From NCBI GenBank assembly GCA_964383325.1, contig CAYLGY010000013.1, forward strand, positions 1 to 37,450: a stretch of 37,450 nucleotides of DNA, in the 5' to 3' direction. Origin of the DNA: CAYLGY01 sp964383325. Lineage in GTDB: Bacteria; Pseudomonadota; Alphaproteobacteria; Rhizobiales; Rhizobiaceae. Shown here in pieces: positions 8,980 through 16,530 of this stretch; position 1 is the stretch's first letter, and the number at the start of each line of letters is the position of its first letter. The position numbers and the translations under genes were made by a program. The notes beneath the pieces were generated by a model. It was not told the origin of the DNA and did no database searches. It saw only the letters and a program-made list of their open reading frames with translations.

Positions 8980-9532
8980 ATTTCGCGGCCGCCGGCTGCA
9001 CGCGCCTCGCGGGCAGTCCACCCGGCCGACTTCCGACCGCAATCGCGAGACCCTGTTCAACGTGCTGCAGCACCGTTTCCCCGGACTGCTGGACGAGGCG
9101 AGGGTCCTCGATCTCTTTGCCGGCACGGGCGCGCTGGGGCTGGAAGCGCTGTCGCGCGGCGCCCGCTTCTGCCTGTTCGTGGAAATCTCGGCGCCGGCGC
9201 GCGGGCTGATCCGGGAGAATATCGAGACGCTCGGCCTTCAGGGGCGCTCGCGCATCTTCCGCCGCGATGCAACGCGGCTTGGGCCTGCGGGTACCATGGC
9301 GCCCTTCGATCTCGTTCTCGCCGATCCGCCCTATGGCAAGGAGCTTGGAGAAGCGGCGCTGGCTGCGGCTGTGGCAGGCGGCTGGCTCGCAGATGGCGCC
9401 GTGACGGTGGTGGAAGAAGCACAGTCGGCAAGCTTTACGCCGCCGCCAGACTTCGATCCGCTTGACCGGATCGCGAGCGGTGAAACCTGCCTGCATCTGC
9501 TGCGTTTGCGCAAGGCAGAGGCGCAGACTTGA
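8960..9532 (+). CDS. rsmD: 16S rRNA (guanine(966)-N(2))-methyltransferase
   Basis: A 190-residue SAM-dependent methyltransferase acting on G966 of 16S rRNA. It starts MRIVAGEFRGRRLHAPRG, the family signature. The SAM loop is LDLFAGTGALGLEALSRGA (about residues 50-68) and the catalytic motif IV is ADPPYGK (DPPY 122-125). ATG 8960 is preferred to an upstream in-frame start at 8933 because it restores the canonical N-terminus and is immediately preceded by AGAGGGA. It overlaps the end of rluB by 20 bases, so the two are translationally coupled. Confidence 0.95.
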   Translation: MRIVAGEFRGRRLHAPRGQSTRPTSDRNRETLFNVLQHRFPGLLDEARVLDLFAGTGALGLEALSRGARFCLFVEISAPARGLIRENIETLGLQGRSRIFRRDATRLGPAGTMAPFDLVLADPPYGKELGEAALAAAVAGGWLADGAVTVVEEAQSASFTPPPDFDPLDRIASGETCLHLLRLRKAEAQT

Positions 9533-9581
9533 CGCGTTCCACTTTCCCGCCGCCTTTGCCTGCCCATATAGGAGAGAGACG

Positions 9582-9611
9582 ATGAACGGTTCGGGAGACG
9601 AGCAGGAATGA
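9582..9611 (+). other. Possible 9-codon upstream ORF coupled to the M16 peptidase gene
   Basis: ATG 9582 follows a strong AGGAGAG site and encodes MNGSGDEQE before a TGA that overlaps the ATG of the next gene (ATGA at 9608-9611). The better ribosome site belongs to the mini-ORF, so translation of the peptidase may depend on termination-reinitiation. Coding status is unproven. Confidence 0.4.
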
Positions 9612-10984
9612 ATTTCAGTCAATGGCGCCGGTCCTGGCGCCGGTGCAGGGGGGCAGTGCTTGCCGCCGCCGTCGCATTGGGATTGCCTGTTGTATCCGCG
9701 GGCGCGGACGACATCACTTCCTTCGAACTCGACAATGGCATGCAGGTGGTCGTCATCCCCGACCGGCGCGCCCCTGTCGTCACCCATATGGTCTGGTACA
9801 AGGTCGGCAGCGCCGACGAACCCGCCGGATCCTCCGGAATTGCGCATTTCCTCGAACATCTGATGTTCAAGGGAACGACCAACCACCCCGCCGGCGAATT
9901 CTCCGCCAGCGTCGCTTCCATCGGCGGCGAGGAGAACGCCTTCACCTCCAATGACTATACGGCCTATTTCCAGCGCGTCGCGCCGGAGGCCCTCGCCACG
10001 ATGATGGAGTTCGAGGCCGACCGCATGCGCAATGTGGTGCTGACGGAGGAAATCGTCCGCACCGAGCGCGACGTCGTCCTGGAAGAGCGCCGGTCGCGCG
10101 TTGAAAACAGTCCGCAGGCCCTGCTCGGCGAGGAGGTCGACGCCACCCTGTTCCAGAACCATCCCTATCGTATTCCGGTCATCGGCTGGATGCATGAGAT
10201 CGAGCAGCTCGACCTTGAAGACGCCATGCGCTTCTACAGGCAGCATTACGCACCGAACAATGCCATTCTGGTCGTCGCCGGCGATGTCGAGGTCGATGCG
10301 GTGCGCGCGCTGGCCGAGGCAAATTATGGCCGCATACCCGCCAATCCGGAACTTGGACCGCGCATCCGGCCGCAAGAACCCGAGCAGAACACGGCGCGAA
10401 CGGTGACGCTCTCCGACCCGCGCATTTCCGTGCCGACCATGCGCCGATACTGGGTGGTGCCGCAATATGCGAGCGGAACGGCCAACGATGCCGAAGCGCT
10501 CGATCTGCTGGCCGAAATCCTCGGCGGTGGAGTCCGCAGCCGGCTCTATCAGGAGCTGGTCGTGCGCCAGGGAATCGCGCAGAGCGTATCGGCCTGGTAT
10601 CGCGGAACCGCGCTCGATCCCACCAGCTTTTCGGTCGGCGGCACGCCGCGCGCGCCCGCTTCCCTCACCGAGCTGGAAGCGGCGATCGATGCCGAGATCG
10701 ACCGGATTGCGAAGGAGGGCATTGGCGAGGCGGAACTGCAACGCGCCAAGGACCGGCTTGTGCGCAACATGATCTATGCGCGCGACAGCCAGTCGACCAT
10801 GGCACGGATCTTCGGGACGACGCTCGCAACCGGAGGTACGGTCGACGATGTCCTCGAATGGCCGGACCGCATCCATTCGGTGAGTGCCGAGGCCGTCCGG
10901 GAGGCGGCCGTCCGGTATCTGACGAAGGCTGCGACCACGGCCTATCTGCTCCCACCCTCCACCGACGCAGAGACCGAGGAATAG
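9608..10984 (+). CDS. M16 family zinc metallopeptidase (catalytic member), exported
   Basis: A 458-residue insulinase-type peptidase. An N-terminal signal peptide is predicted (Arg-rich start, then AVLAAAVALGLPVVSAGA), which places it in the periplasm. The inverted zinc motif HFLEH is at residues 80-84 (HxxEH) and the distal ligand glutamate at about 159-160 (RDVVLEERRSR), the usual spacing. The C-terminal half is the structural repeat of the fold, with GGGVRSRLYQELVVRQGIA. It is followed after 4 bases by a second M16 gene that lacks the zinc site. Such active/inactive pairs form heterodimeric M16B proteases, with the second subunit contributing substrate-binding residues. The substrate is unknown. 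Confidence 0.92.
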   Translation: MNFSQWRRSWRRCRGAVLAAAVALGLPVVSAGADDITSFELDNGMQVVVIPDRRAPVVTHMVWYKVGSADEPAGSSGIAHFLEHLMFKGTTNHPAGEFSASVASIGGEENAFTSNDYTAYFQRVAPEALATMMEFEADRMRNVVLTEEIVRTERDVVLEERRSRVENSPQALLGEEVDATLFQNHPYRIPVIGWMHEIEQLDLEDAMRFYRQHYAPNNAILVVAGDVEVDAVRALAEANYGRIPANPELGPRIRPQEPEQNTARTVTLSDPRISVPTMRRYWVVPQYASGTANDAEALDLLAEILGGGVRSRLYQELVVRQGIAQSVSAWYRGTALDPTSFSVGGTPRAPASLTELEAAIDAEIDRIAKEGIGEAELQRAKDRLVRNMIYARDSQSTMARIFGTTLATGGTVDDVLEWPDRIHSVSAEAVREAAVRYLTKAATTAYLLPPSTDAETEE

Positions 10985-10988
10985 CCGC

Positions 10989-12317
10989 ATGAGACCGAAT
11001 CATTTCTCTCCCCTGTTCATGCTGCCGGCCCTGTTGCTGTTTCTGTCCTTGGCAGTACCGGCGCGGGCGGAGATCGACATCCGCGAAATCCGGTCCGACA
11101 GCGGCATCACTGCCTGGCTGGTGGAAGATTACACCGTGCCCCTGATCGCGGTGGAATTCGCCTTTGGCGGTGGATCGACGCAGGACCCGGCAGGCCAGGA
11201 AGGCTTGGCCAACCTGATGACAGGCCTGTTCGACGAGGGTGCCGGCGATCTCGATTCCGATACGTTCCAGGACCGCATGGATGAAGTCGGCGTCGAGATG
11301 TCGTTCAATGCCCGCGCCGATGCCATTTACGGTTCTGTCCGTATGCTCGCCGACAAGCGCGAAGAGTCGGTCGAACTGGTACGCCTTGCGGTCAACGAGC
11401 CCCGCTTCGACGAGGCGCCCTTCGAGCGCATCCGCGCGCAGGTCACGGGGTCGATCCAGGCTCGTGAGCGCGACCCCGCCACGCTGGCTGCGCATCGTTG
11501 GGCGGAACTTCTCTATGGCGACCACCCCTATGCGCGCCGCCAGGAGGGAACGGTCGAATCGCTGGCTGCAATCGAGCCGGACGATGTCCGCAAGATGCAC
11601 CGGCGGCTGTTCGCGCGGGGCGATCTGCATATCGCCATTGTCGGCGCCATCGATGCCGAGGCGGCGCGCTCGATGATCGACCGGATCTTCGCCGACCTGC
11701 CCGAAACGCCAGAACTTGCGCCCGTCGAGGATGCCGAGATGCGCTTCGGCGAAAGGCTCCATGTCGAATACGACTTGCCGCAATCGAGTCTCCGGCTCGC
11801 ATGGCCGGGAATCGATCGCTCCGCCCCGGAATTCTTCGCTGCCTACCTCATGAACCACATTCTGGGCGGCGGCACGTTCACCTCGCGTCTCTATGCCGAA
11901 GTGCGCGAAAAGCGCGGGCTTGCCTATGGGGTCGGATCCTGGCTCTCCAATGCCGATCACGCCGCCAGCCTGATGATCTCGACGGCGACGCAGGCGGATC
12001 GCGCCGAGGAGACGCTCGCCGTCATTCTCGACGAGGTGCGCCGCATGGCGACCGAAGGCCCGGATGAAGCCGAGCTGGAAGCCGCCAAGCGCACGGTCAT
12101 CGGCGGCTATGCCGTTTCCAACCTGACCTCTTCGGGTTCCGTGGCGCGCACGCTGTTGGAGCTGCAGATCGAGGATCTTGGCATTGACTATATCGACCGC
12201 AGGGCGGAACTTCTGGAAAGGGTGACCCTTGAGGAAGTGCGCGACGTGGCGGCAAGGCTCTTTGCAACCGAACCCTCGATCCTGATTCTCGGTCGGAAGA
12301 CCGCGGAGGCGCGCTGA
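10989..12317 (+). CDS. M16 family peptidase-like protein, zinc site lost (partner subunit), exported
   Basis: A 442-residue M16 homologue with a clear signal peptide (FMLPALLLFLSLAVPARA, cleavage after ARA). At the HxxEH position it reads GLANLMTGLFDEG, so the zinc and catalytic residues are absent. The C-terminal segment LYAEVREKRGLAYGVGSWL holds the conserved Arg/Tyr type residues that non-catalytic M16B subunits supply to substrate binding. It starts 4 bases after the catalytic paralogue, and its TGA shares a base with the ATG of the patatin-like gene, so it lies in one operon. Function is inferred as the obligate partner of the upstream peptidase. Confidence 0.9.
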   Translation: MRPNHFSPLFMLPALLLFLSLAVPARAEIDIREIRSDSGITAWLVEDYTVPLIAVEFAFGGGSTQDPAGQEGLANLMTGLFDEGAGDLDSDTFQDRMDEVGVEMSFNARADAIYGSVRMLADKREESVELVRLAVNEPRFDEAPFERIRAQVTGSIQARERDPATLAAHRWAELLYGDHPYARRQEGTVESLAAIEPDDVRKMHRRLFARGDLHIAIVGAIDAEAARSMIDRIFADLPETPELAPVEDAEMRFGERLHVEYDLPQSSLRLAWPGIDRSAPEFFAAYLMNHILGGGTFTSRLYAEVREKRGLAYGVGSWLSNADHAASLMISTATQADRAEETLAVILDEVRRMATEGPDEAELEAAKRTVIGGYAVSNLTSSGSVARTLLELQIEDLGIDYIDRRAELLERVTLEEVRDVAARLFATEPSILILGRKTAEAR

Positions 12318-13210
12318 TGGACCAGGCAACCGCCGCGCCGCTGGCCCGGACCGCTGCCCGCCGGGATCCGACCTTTGCGGTAGCGTTTGGCGGCGGCGGG
12401 GCGCGCGGAATTGCCCATATCCATGTGATCGAGGTGCTGGACGAACTGGGCATCCGCCCTGTGGCCATCGCCGGTTCCTCGATCGGCGCCATCATGGGCG
12501 CGGGCATGGCGGCCGGCATGCGTGGGCGGGAAGTGCGCATCTACGCGCGCGAGCTGCTTTCCAACCGCGCCGAAATCGTCCGGCGGATCTGGCAATCCCG
12601 CCGCGGCAGCATGATGGCAACCGGCGTCGGCCTCCGCTTCACCCAGTTCGATGTCGAAAGGCTGCTGCGCGCGCTGCTGCCCGATGCACTGCCCGAAAAT
12701 TTCTCTGGCCTGCAGATTCCGCTACGCGTGACCGCGACCGATTATTTCGGGCACAGGCTGGTCGTGCAGGAAGAGGGCGAGCTGTACACCGCGCTTGCGG
12801 CCTCTGCCGCAATTCCCGGCCTGTTCCGGCCGGTTCGCCGCGATGGCCGCGTCCTGGTCGATGGCGGCATCTTCAATCCCGTTCCCTACGACCTGCTTCT
12901 CGACCGCGCCGATATCGTCATCGCAATCGACGTCGCGGGCACGCCGACGGGCAGCGGCATCCGCATGCCGAACTCGATCGACCTCGTATTCGGCACGTCG
13001 CAGCTCATGATGCAGTCGATCACCAACAACATGCTCGCCCACAAGCGGCCGGCAATCTTTCTCCGGCCGAAAGTCTCGGGCTTCCGGGTCCTGGATTTCT
13101 TCAAGATCGACATGATCCTGAGTGAATGCGCCTCGATCCGCAGCGAATTGAAGCGCGGCATCGAGGAAGCCGTGCAGGAATTCCAGCACAGGCAGGAGGC
13201 GGTCGGCTGA
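12317..13210 (+). CDS. Patatin-like phospholipase / esterase (RssA-type)
   Basis: A 297-residue serine hydrolase with the patatin Ser-Asp dyad. The oxyanion loop is FGGGGARGIAH (about residues 24-34), the nucleophile elbow GSSIG has S55, and the acid is in VDGGIFNPVP (D182). There is no signal peptide or obvious transmembrane helix, so it is probably cytosolic or membrane-associated. The compact size fits the RssA/YchK group of bacterial patatins, whose physiological substrates are mostly unknown; phospholipid or lysophospholipid turnover is the usual inference. Its start codon overlaps the stop of the inactive M16 gene by one base. Confidence 0.9.
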   Translation: MDQATAAPLARTAARRDPTFAVAFGGGGARGIAHIHVIEVLDELGIRPVAIAGSSIGAIMGAGMAAGMRGREVRIYARELLSNRAEIVRRIWQSRRGSMMATGVGLRFTQFDVERLLRALLPDALPENFSGLQIPLRVTATDYFGHRLVVQEEGELYTALAASAAIPGLFRPVRRDGRVLVDGGIFNPVPYDLLLDRADIVIAIDVAGTPTGSGIRMPNSIDLVFGTSQLMMQSITNNMLAHKRPAIFLRPKVSGFRVLDFFKIDMILSECASIRSELKRGIEEAVQEFQHRQEAVG

Positions 13211-13344
13211 TCCGCGCGGGGTCTTGCCCGGCTTTCTCATTGCGTGCCCGTCGGCAACACCATAAATGAGGCATGCGGATCGGATCATTGCGATCAGGCC
13301 GGGAACGAACATTGCTGCAACAGGCTGAGCGGACTGGCGAAGAG

Positions 13345-14688
13345 ATGAGCGACAGGGACGAGATGAGCGGACTGGCCGACCAGGTGGCGAGACTGGTCGA
13401 GGCCGCAATACGCGCCGGGGCCGATGCGGCGGACGCCGTGATCTCGCGCTCACGCTCCGCCTCGGTCTCGGTACGGCTGGGGAAGGTCGAGGGGACCGAG
13501 GCTTCCGACAGCGACAGCGTCTCGCTGCGTGTGTTCGTCGGCAAGCGCGTCGCAAGCGTCGCCGCGCCCGCGGCAAGCCCGGCCGAAACGCTTGCCCTGC
13601 GTGCGGTCGCCATGGCGCGCGCCTCGCCGGAGGATCCCGTCCAGGGCCTCGCCGAGCCCGGGCTCCTGGCGCGCGAGGTTCCGGATCTCGACCTGTTCGA
13701 TCCCACCGAGGTCGATTCGGCGACCCTGAAGGAAGCCGCGCTCGCGGCCGAGGAGGCAGCCCTGGCGGTGCCCGGCGTTACCAATTCAGGTGGAAGCAGC
13801 GCCTATGCAGGCTCGGGCGGCATGGTGCTCGCGACCTCGGATGGCTTTCTCGGCCACTACCAGGTGTCGCGCTTTTCCCGGTCGGTCAGTGCCATCGCCG
13901 GCGAAGGCACCGGCATGGAGCGCGATTACGAGTTCACTTCGCGCATTCATTTTGCCGAGCTGGACGATCCGGAGCGCATCGGGCGCAATGCCGGCGAGCG
14001 CGCGGTGCGCCGTCTCGGCGCGCGGCAGGTCCGCACCGGCAAATACCCCGTCGTGCTCGATCCGAGGGTTGCCCGCAGCATCGCCGGCCATCTGGCCAGC
14101 GCGGTCAATGGCGCGTCGGTGGCGCGCGGAAGCAGCTTCCTGCGTGACCGCATGGGCTCCCGAATCCTGCATGAATCGATCCAAGTGCGCGATGATCCGC
14201 TGCGCCGGCGTGGCCCGGCCTCGCGGCCATTCGATGGCGAGGGCGTTGCCGGCGAGCCGCTGGACATCGTCGACGCCGGGGTCCTTCAGCACTGGCTACT
14301 GTCGACTTCCGCCGGTCGGCAGCTTGGCTTGCCCACAAATGGGCGTGGCGCAAGGTCCGGATCGTCGGTCGTGCCGGCGCCGACCAATTTTTCGATCGAG
14401 CCGGGGACATCCGCCCCGGAAGAGCTGGTCGCAAGCGTCCGGAACGGGTTCTACGCGACCGAACTGTTCGGTCAGGGCGTGAACCTCGTGACGGGCGAGT
14501 ACAGCCGCGGCGCGTCCGGATTCTGGATCGAGAACGGCGAATTGACCTATCCCGTCTCCGAGGTCACCCTTGCCTCGAATTTGCCGGATATGTTCCTGAA
14601 CATGATCGCGGCCAGCGATTTGGACCGGTATTTCTCCATTGCGTCCCCAACGCTCCTCATCGAGGGAATGACTCTTGCCGGCAATTGA
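13345..14688 (+). CDS. pmbA: TldD/PmbA family metalloprotease subunit (TldE/PmbA)
   Basis: A 447-residue TldE/PmbA-type protein, the partner of TldD in a heteromeric protease that processes peptides such as microcin B17 and degrades CcdA in E. coli. Recognisable parts are the N-terminal GADAADAVISRSRSASVSVR, the central GKYPVVLDPRVARSIAGHL, the PTNFSIEPGT segment, the GVNLVTGEYSRGASGFWIENG motif and the C-terminal ASNLPDMFLNM. It lacks the HExxxD metal motif of TldD, as expected for TldE. The open frame begins at 13273, but ATG 13345 has GGCGAAGAG before it and gives the length of the E. coli protein (about 450); ATG 13363 is also possible. Its 3' end overlaps the next gene. Confidence 0.92.
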   Translation: MSDRDEMSGLADQVARLVEAAIRAGADAADAVISRSRSASVSVRLGKVEGTEASDSDSVSLRVFVGKRVASVAAPAASPAETLALRAVAMARASPEDPVQGLAEPGLLAREVPDLDLFDPTEVDSATLKEAALAAEEAALAVPGVTNSGGSSAYAGSGGMVLATSDGFLGHYQVSRFSRSVSAIAGEGTGMERDYEFTSRIHFAELDDPERIGRNAGERAVRRLGARQVRTGKYPVVLDPRVARSIAGHLASAVNGASVARGSSFLRDRMGSRILHESIQVRDDPLRRRGPASRPFDGEGVAGEPLDIVDAGVLQHWLLSTSAGRQLGLPTNGRGARSGSSVVPAPTNFSIEPGTSAPEELVASVRNGFYATELFGQGVNLVTGEYSRGASGFWIENGELTYPVSEVTLASNLPDMFLNMIAASDLDRYFSIASPTLLIEGMTLAGN

Positions 14689-15466
14689 CCGTCACGCCGT
14701 CGCGGCAGATCTCGAATTGCTGAGCGCGGCTGCGAACGCGGCCGGAGATCTGGCCATGCGCTATTTCGGGCGTAAACCTGAAGTGTGGATGAAGCCGGGC
14801 GATTCACCGGTCAGCGAGGCCGATCTTGCCGTCAACCGCCTGTTGCGCCATGAATTGCTTGCGGCGCGGCCCGATTATGGCTGGCTGTCGGAAGAAGATG
14901 TCGAGCAGGCCAGGCGCGAAGGCGGCAGGCCGGCATTCATCGTCGATCCGATCGACGGCACGCGGGCCTTCATTGAAGGGAGTACGGTCTGGTGCGTGAG
15001 TGTCGCGGTCGTGCTCGATGGCCGGCCCGTGGCCGGAGTGCTCAGCTGTCCGGCGCGCAATGAGTTCTTCCAGGCTTCGCGCCATGGCGGGGCGAGGCGC
15101 AATGGCGAGCCGATACTGGTTGCCGGGACGCGGCAGACGCTGCAGGTTGCAGGGCCGAAATATCTGATCGACCGGGTGCCGCAGGAATTGCGGCAGCGCT
15201 TTCATACCCTGCCCTATATCCCGTCCCTGGCCTATCGCATCGCCATGGTTGCCGATGGGAGGCTGGACGCGACCTTCGTGCGACCGAACGCGCATGACTG
15301 GGATCTTGCGGCGGCCGATCTCATCCTGCAGGAAGCTGGCGGGGCGATTCTCGATCAACAGGGAAATACGCTGCGCTATTGCGGCGAGGATCACCGTCAT
15401 GGCGAAATGGTGGTCGGCAGCGGGGAGCTGCTGCGGCGCCTTGGCGAAAGTCTGCTTGCCGCATAA
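14675..15466 (+). CDS. cysQ: Inositol monophosphatase-family phosphatase, CysQ-like 3'(2'),5'-bisphosphate nucleotidase
   Basis: A 263-residue Mg-dependent, Li-sensitive-type phosphatase. Metal-binding motifs are SEED near residue 72-75, VDPIDGTRAF with DPIDGT at 91-96, and the C-terminal HDWDLAAADLILQEAGG. CysQ removes the 3' phosphate of PAP(S); family members can also act on inositol phosphates, so the substrate is not certain. The start is TTG 14675 inside the end of pmbA, with GAGGGA 8 bases upstream, giving a 14-base overlap and translational coupling. Its place before DUF4170-DUF374-waaA-lpxK is a recurring alphaproteobacterial arrangement. Confidence 0.88.
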   Translation: MPAIDRHAVAADLELLSAAANAAGDLAMRYFGRKPEVWMKPGDSPVSEADLAVNRLLRHELLAARPDYGWLSEEDVEQARREGGRPAFIVDPIDGTRAFIEGSTVWCVSVAVVLDGRPVAGVLSCPARNEFFQASRHGGARRNGEPILVAGTRQTLQVAGPKYLIDRVPQELRQRFHTLPYIPSLAYRIAMVADGRLDATFVRPNAHDWDLAAADLILQEAGGAILDQQGNTLRYCGEDHRHGEMVVGSGELLRRLGESLLAA

Positions 15467-15486
15467 CGGGAACTGGGGAGAACATT

Positions 15487-15729
15487 GTGACGGAACGCGA
15501 ATCGAAACAATTGCTGCATCTTGTATTCGGCGGCGAGCTCGAATCCCTCGAGGGCGTCCGGTTCCGCGATCTTGATGCGCTTGACCTGGTCGGGATCTTC
15601 CCCGACTACAGGTCGGCGGAAAAGGCATGGCGGGCAAAAGCGCAGGCAACGGTCGACAATGCGCATATGCGCTATTTTATAGTACATTTGCACAGATTGC
15701 TTGATCCTGATTCGGTTTCGGATCGCTGA
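15487..15729 (+). CDS. DUF4170 family small protein
   Basis: An 80-residue protein with no signal peptide or transmembrane segment. It contains LLHLVFGGELESLEGVRFRD, DLVGIFPDYRSAEKAWRAKAQ and NAHMRYFIVHLHRLL, which I recognise as the DUF4170 family, alphaproteobacterial proteins of unknown function encoded next to waaA. GTG 15487 is chosen because GGGGAG lies 7 bases upstream and the frame before it shows no family sequence. It lies 20 bases after the cysQ-like gene and 3 bases before DUF374, so it is in the same operon. A role connected to lipid A/Kdo assembly is only suggested by this constant neighbourhood. Confidence 0.87.
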   Translation: MTERESKQLLHLVFGGELESLEGVRFRDLDALDLVGIFPDYRSAEKAWRAKAQATVDNAHMRYFIVHLHRLLDPDSVSDR

Positions 15730-15732
15730 TCC

Positions 15733-16530
15733 ATGAAGGAAAAGACCGATGCGCCCCTCTGGCAGGACAATGCCGGACCGCCGCTGGCAGTTTCCCGCAC
15801 GCGCGAGCCGCGAATGAAGGCGCTCTGGCGCAGGATCCGGCGGCCCCTGGCCGATTCCTCCCTGCTCAAACATGTCATTGCGTGGCTGATCCACGTTTTC
15901 CTGCGCCTGACCTTTGTTACCAATCGCTGGGCAGAGGGTAGCCATCGGGTCAAGCGGGATCTCGTGCCGCTGCGCGGGTCGATCTTCGTCATGTGGCATG
16001 GGCAGCACCTGCTGATGCCGACGCTGCGCCCTTCGGGACAGCCGGTGGCGGCGATGTTCTCGCGCAGCGCCGATGCCGAGATCAATGCGATCCTGGCGCA
16101 GACCTTCGGAATCGAGCCGGTGCGCGGTTCGGGCGGCGATCCCGAGCGTCGTTCGGCCGCCAAGGGCGGGGCAAGGGCGCTCATTGCCCTGCGCAACCGA
16201 CTTGCCCGGCAAATGACCGTGTTCATGGTAGCCGACAGCCGGCACGCGCCGCGGCAGGCAATGCCGGGTTCGCTGCTGCTGGCGAGGATCTCCGGCCGCC
16301 CGGTCTATCCCATCGCCATTGCCACCAGTCGTCGCAAGGTGTTGCGCAAGACCTGGGATCAGACAACCATCAACCTGCCTTTCGGACGCAAATGCCTCAT
16401 TGTCGGTGAACCGGTGCATGTGCCATCGACGGTGGAGGAAGGGCAGCTTGAGGAACTGCGGCGCGCATTGACGGCGAGCCTCGATGCCGCGACGGACGAG
16501 GCCTATCGGAAGGTAGACGGGATCGGATGA
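15733..16530 (+). CDS. DUF374 protein, lysophospholipid acyltransferase-like
   Basis: A 265-residue member of the DUF374 family within the LPLAT acyltransferase superfamily. A hydrophobic N-terminal segment (HVIAWLIHVFLRLTFVTNRW) suggests membrane association. The acceptor-type motif FVMWHGQHLLMP, the GSGGDPERRSAAKGGARAL block and the VFMVADSRHAPRQAMPGSL substrate motif are typical. A DUF374 protein of epsilonproteobacteria (LpxJ) is a lipid A secondary acyltransferase. Here the gene lies directly before waaA and lpxK and overlaps waaA by ATGA, which makes lipid A acylation a reasonable inference, unproven for alphaproteobacterial members. Confidence 0.88.
   Translation: MKEKTDAPLWQDNAGPPLAVSRTREPRMKALWRRIRRPLADSSLLKHVIAWLIHVFLRLTFVTNRWAEGSHRVKRDLVPLRGSIFVMWHGQHLLMPTLRPSGQPVAAMFSRSADAEINAILAQTFGIEPVRGSGGDPERRSAAKGGARALIALRNRLARQMTVFMVADSRHAPRQAMPGSLLLARISGRPVYPIAIATSRRKVLRKTWDQTTINLPFGRKCLIVGEPVHVPSTVEEGQLEELRRALTASLDAATDEAYRKVDGIG

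Noticed and set aside
8480..10990. Minus-strand open frame of about 836 codons
   Set aside because: Antisense to rluB, rsmD and the M16 peptidase, all of which carry catalytic motifs; no ribosome site or family similarity.
13211..13344. Possible promoter TTGCGT...TAAATG before pmbA
   Set aside because: Poor match to both boxes; could easily be chance in this spacer.
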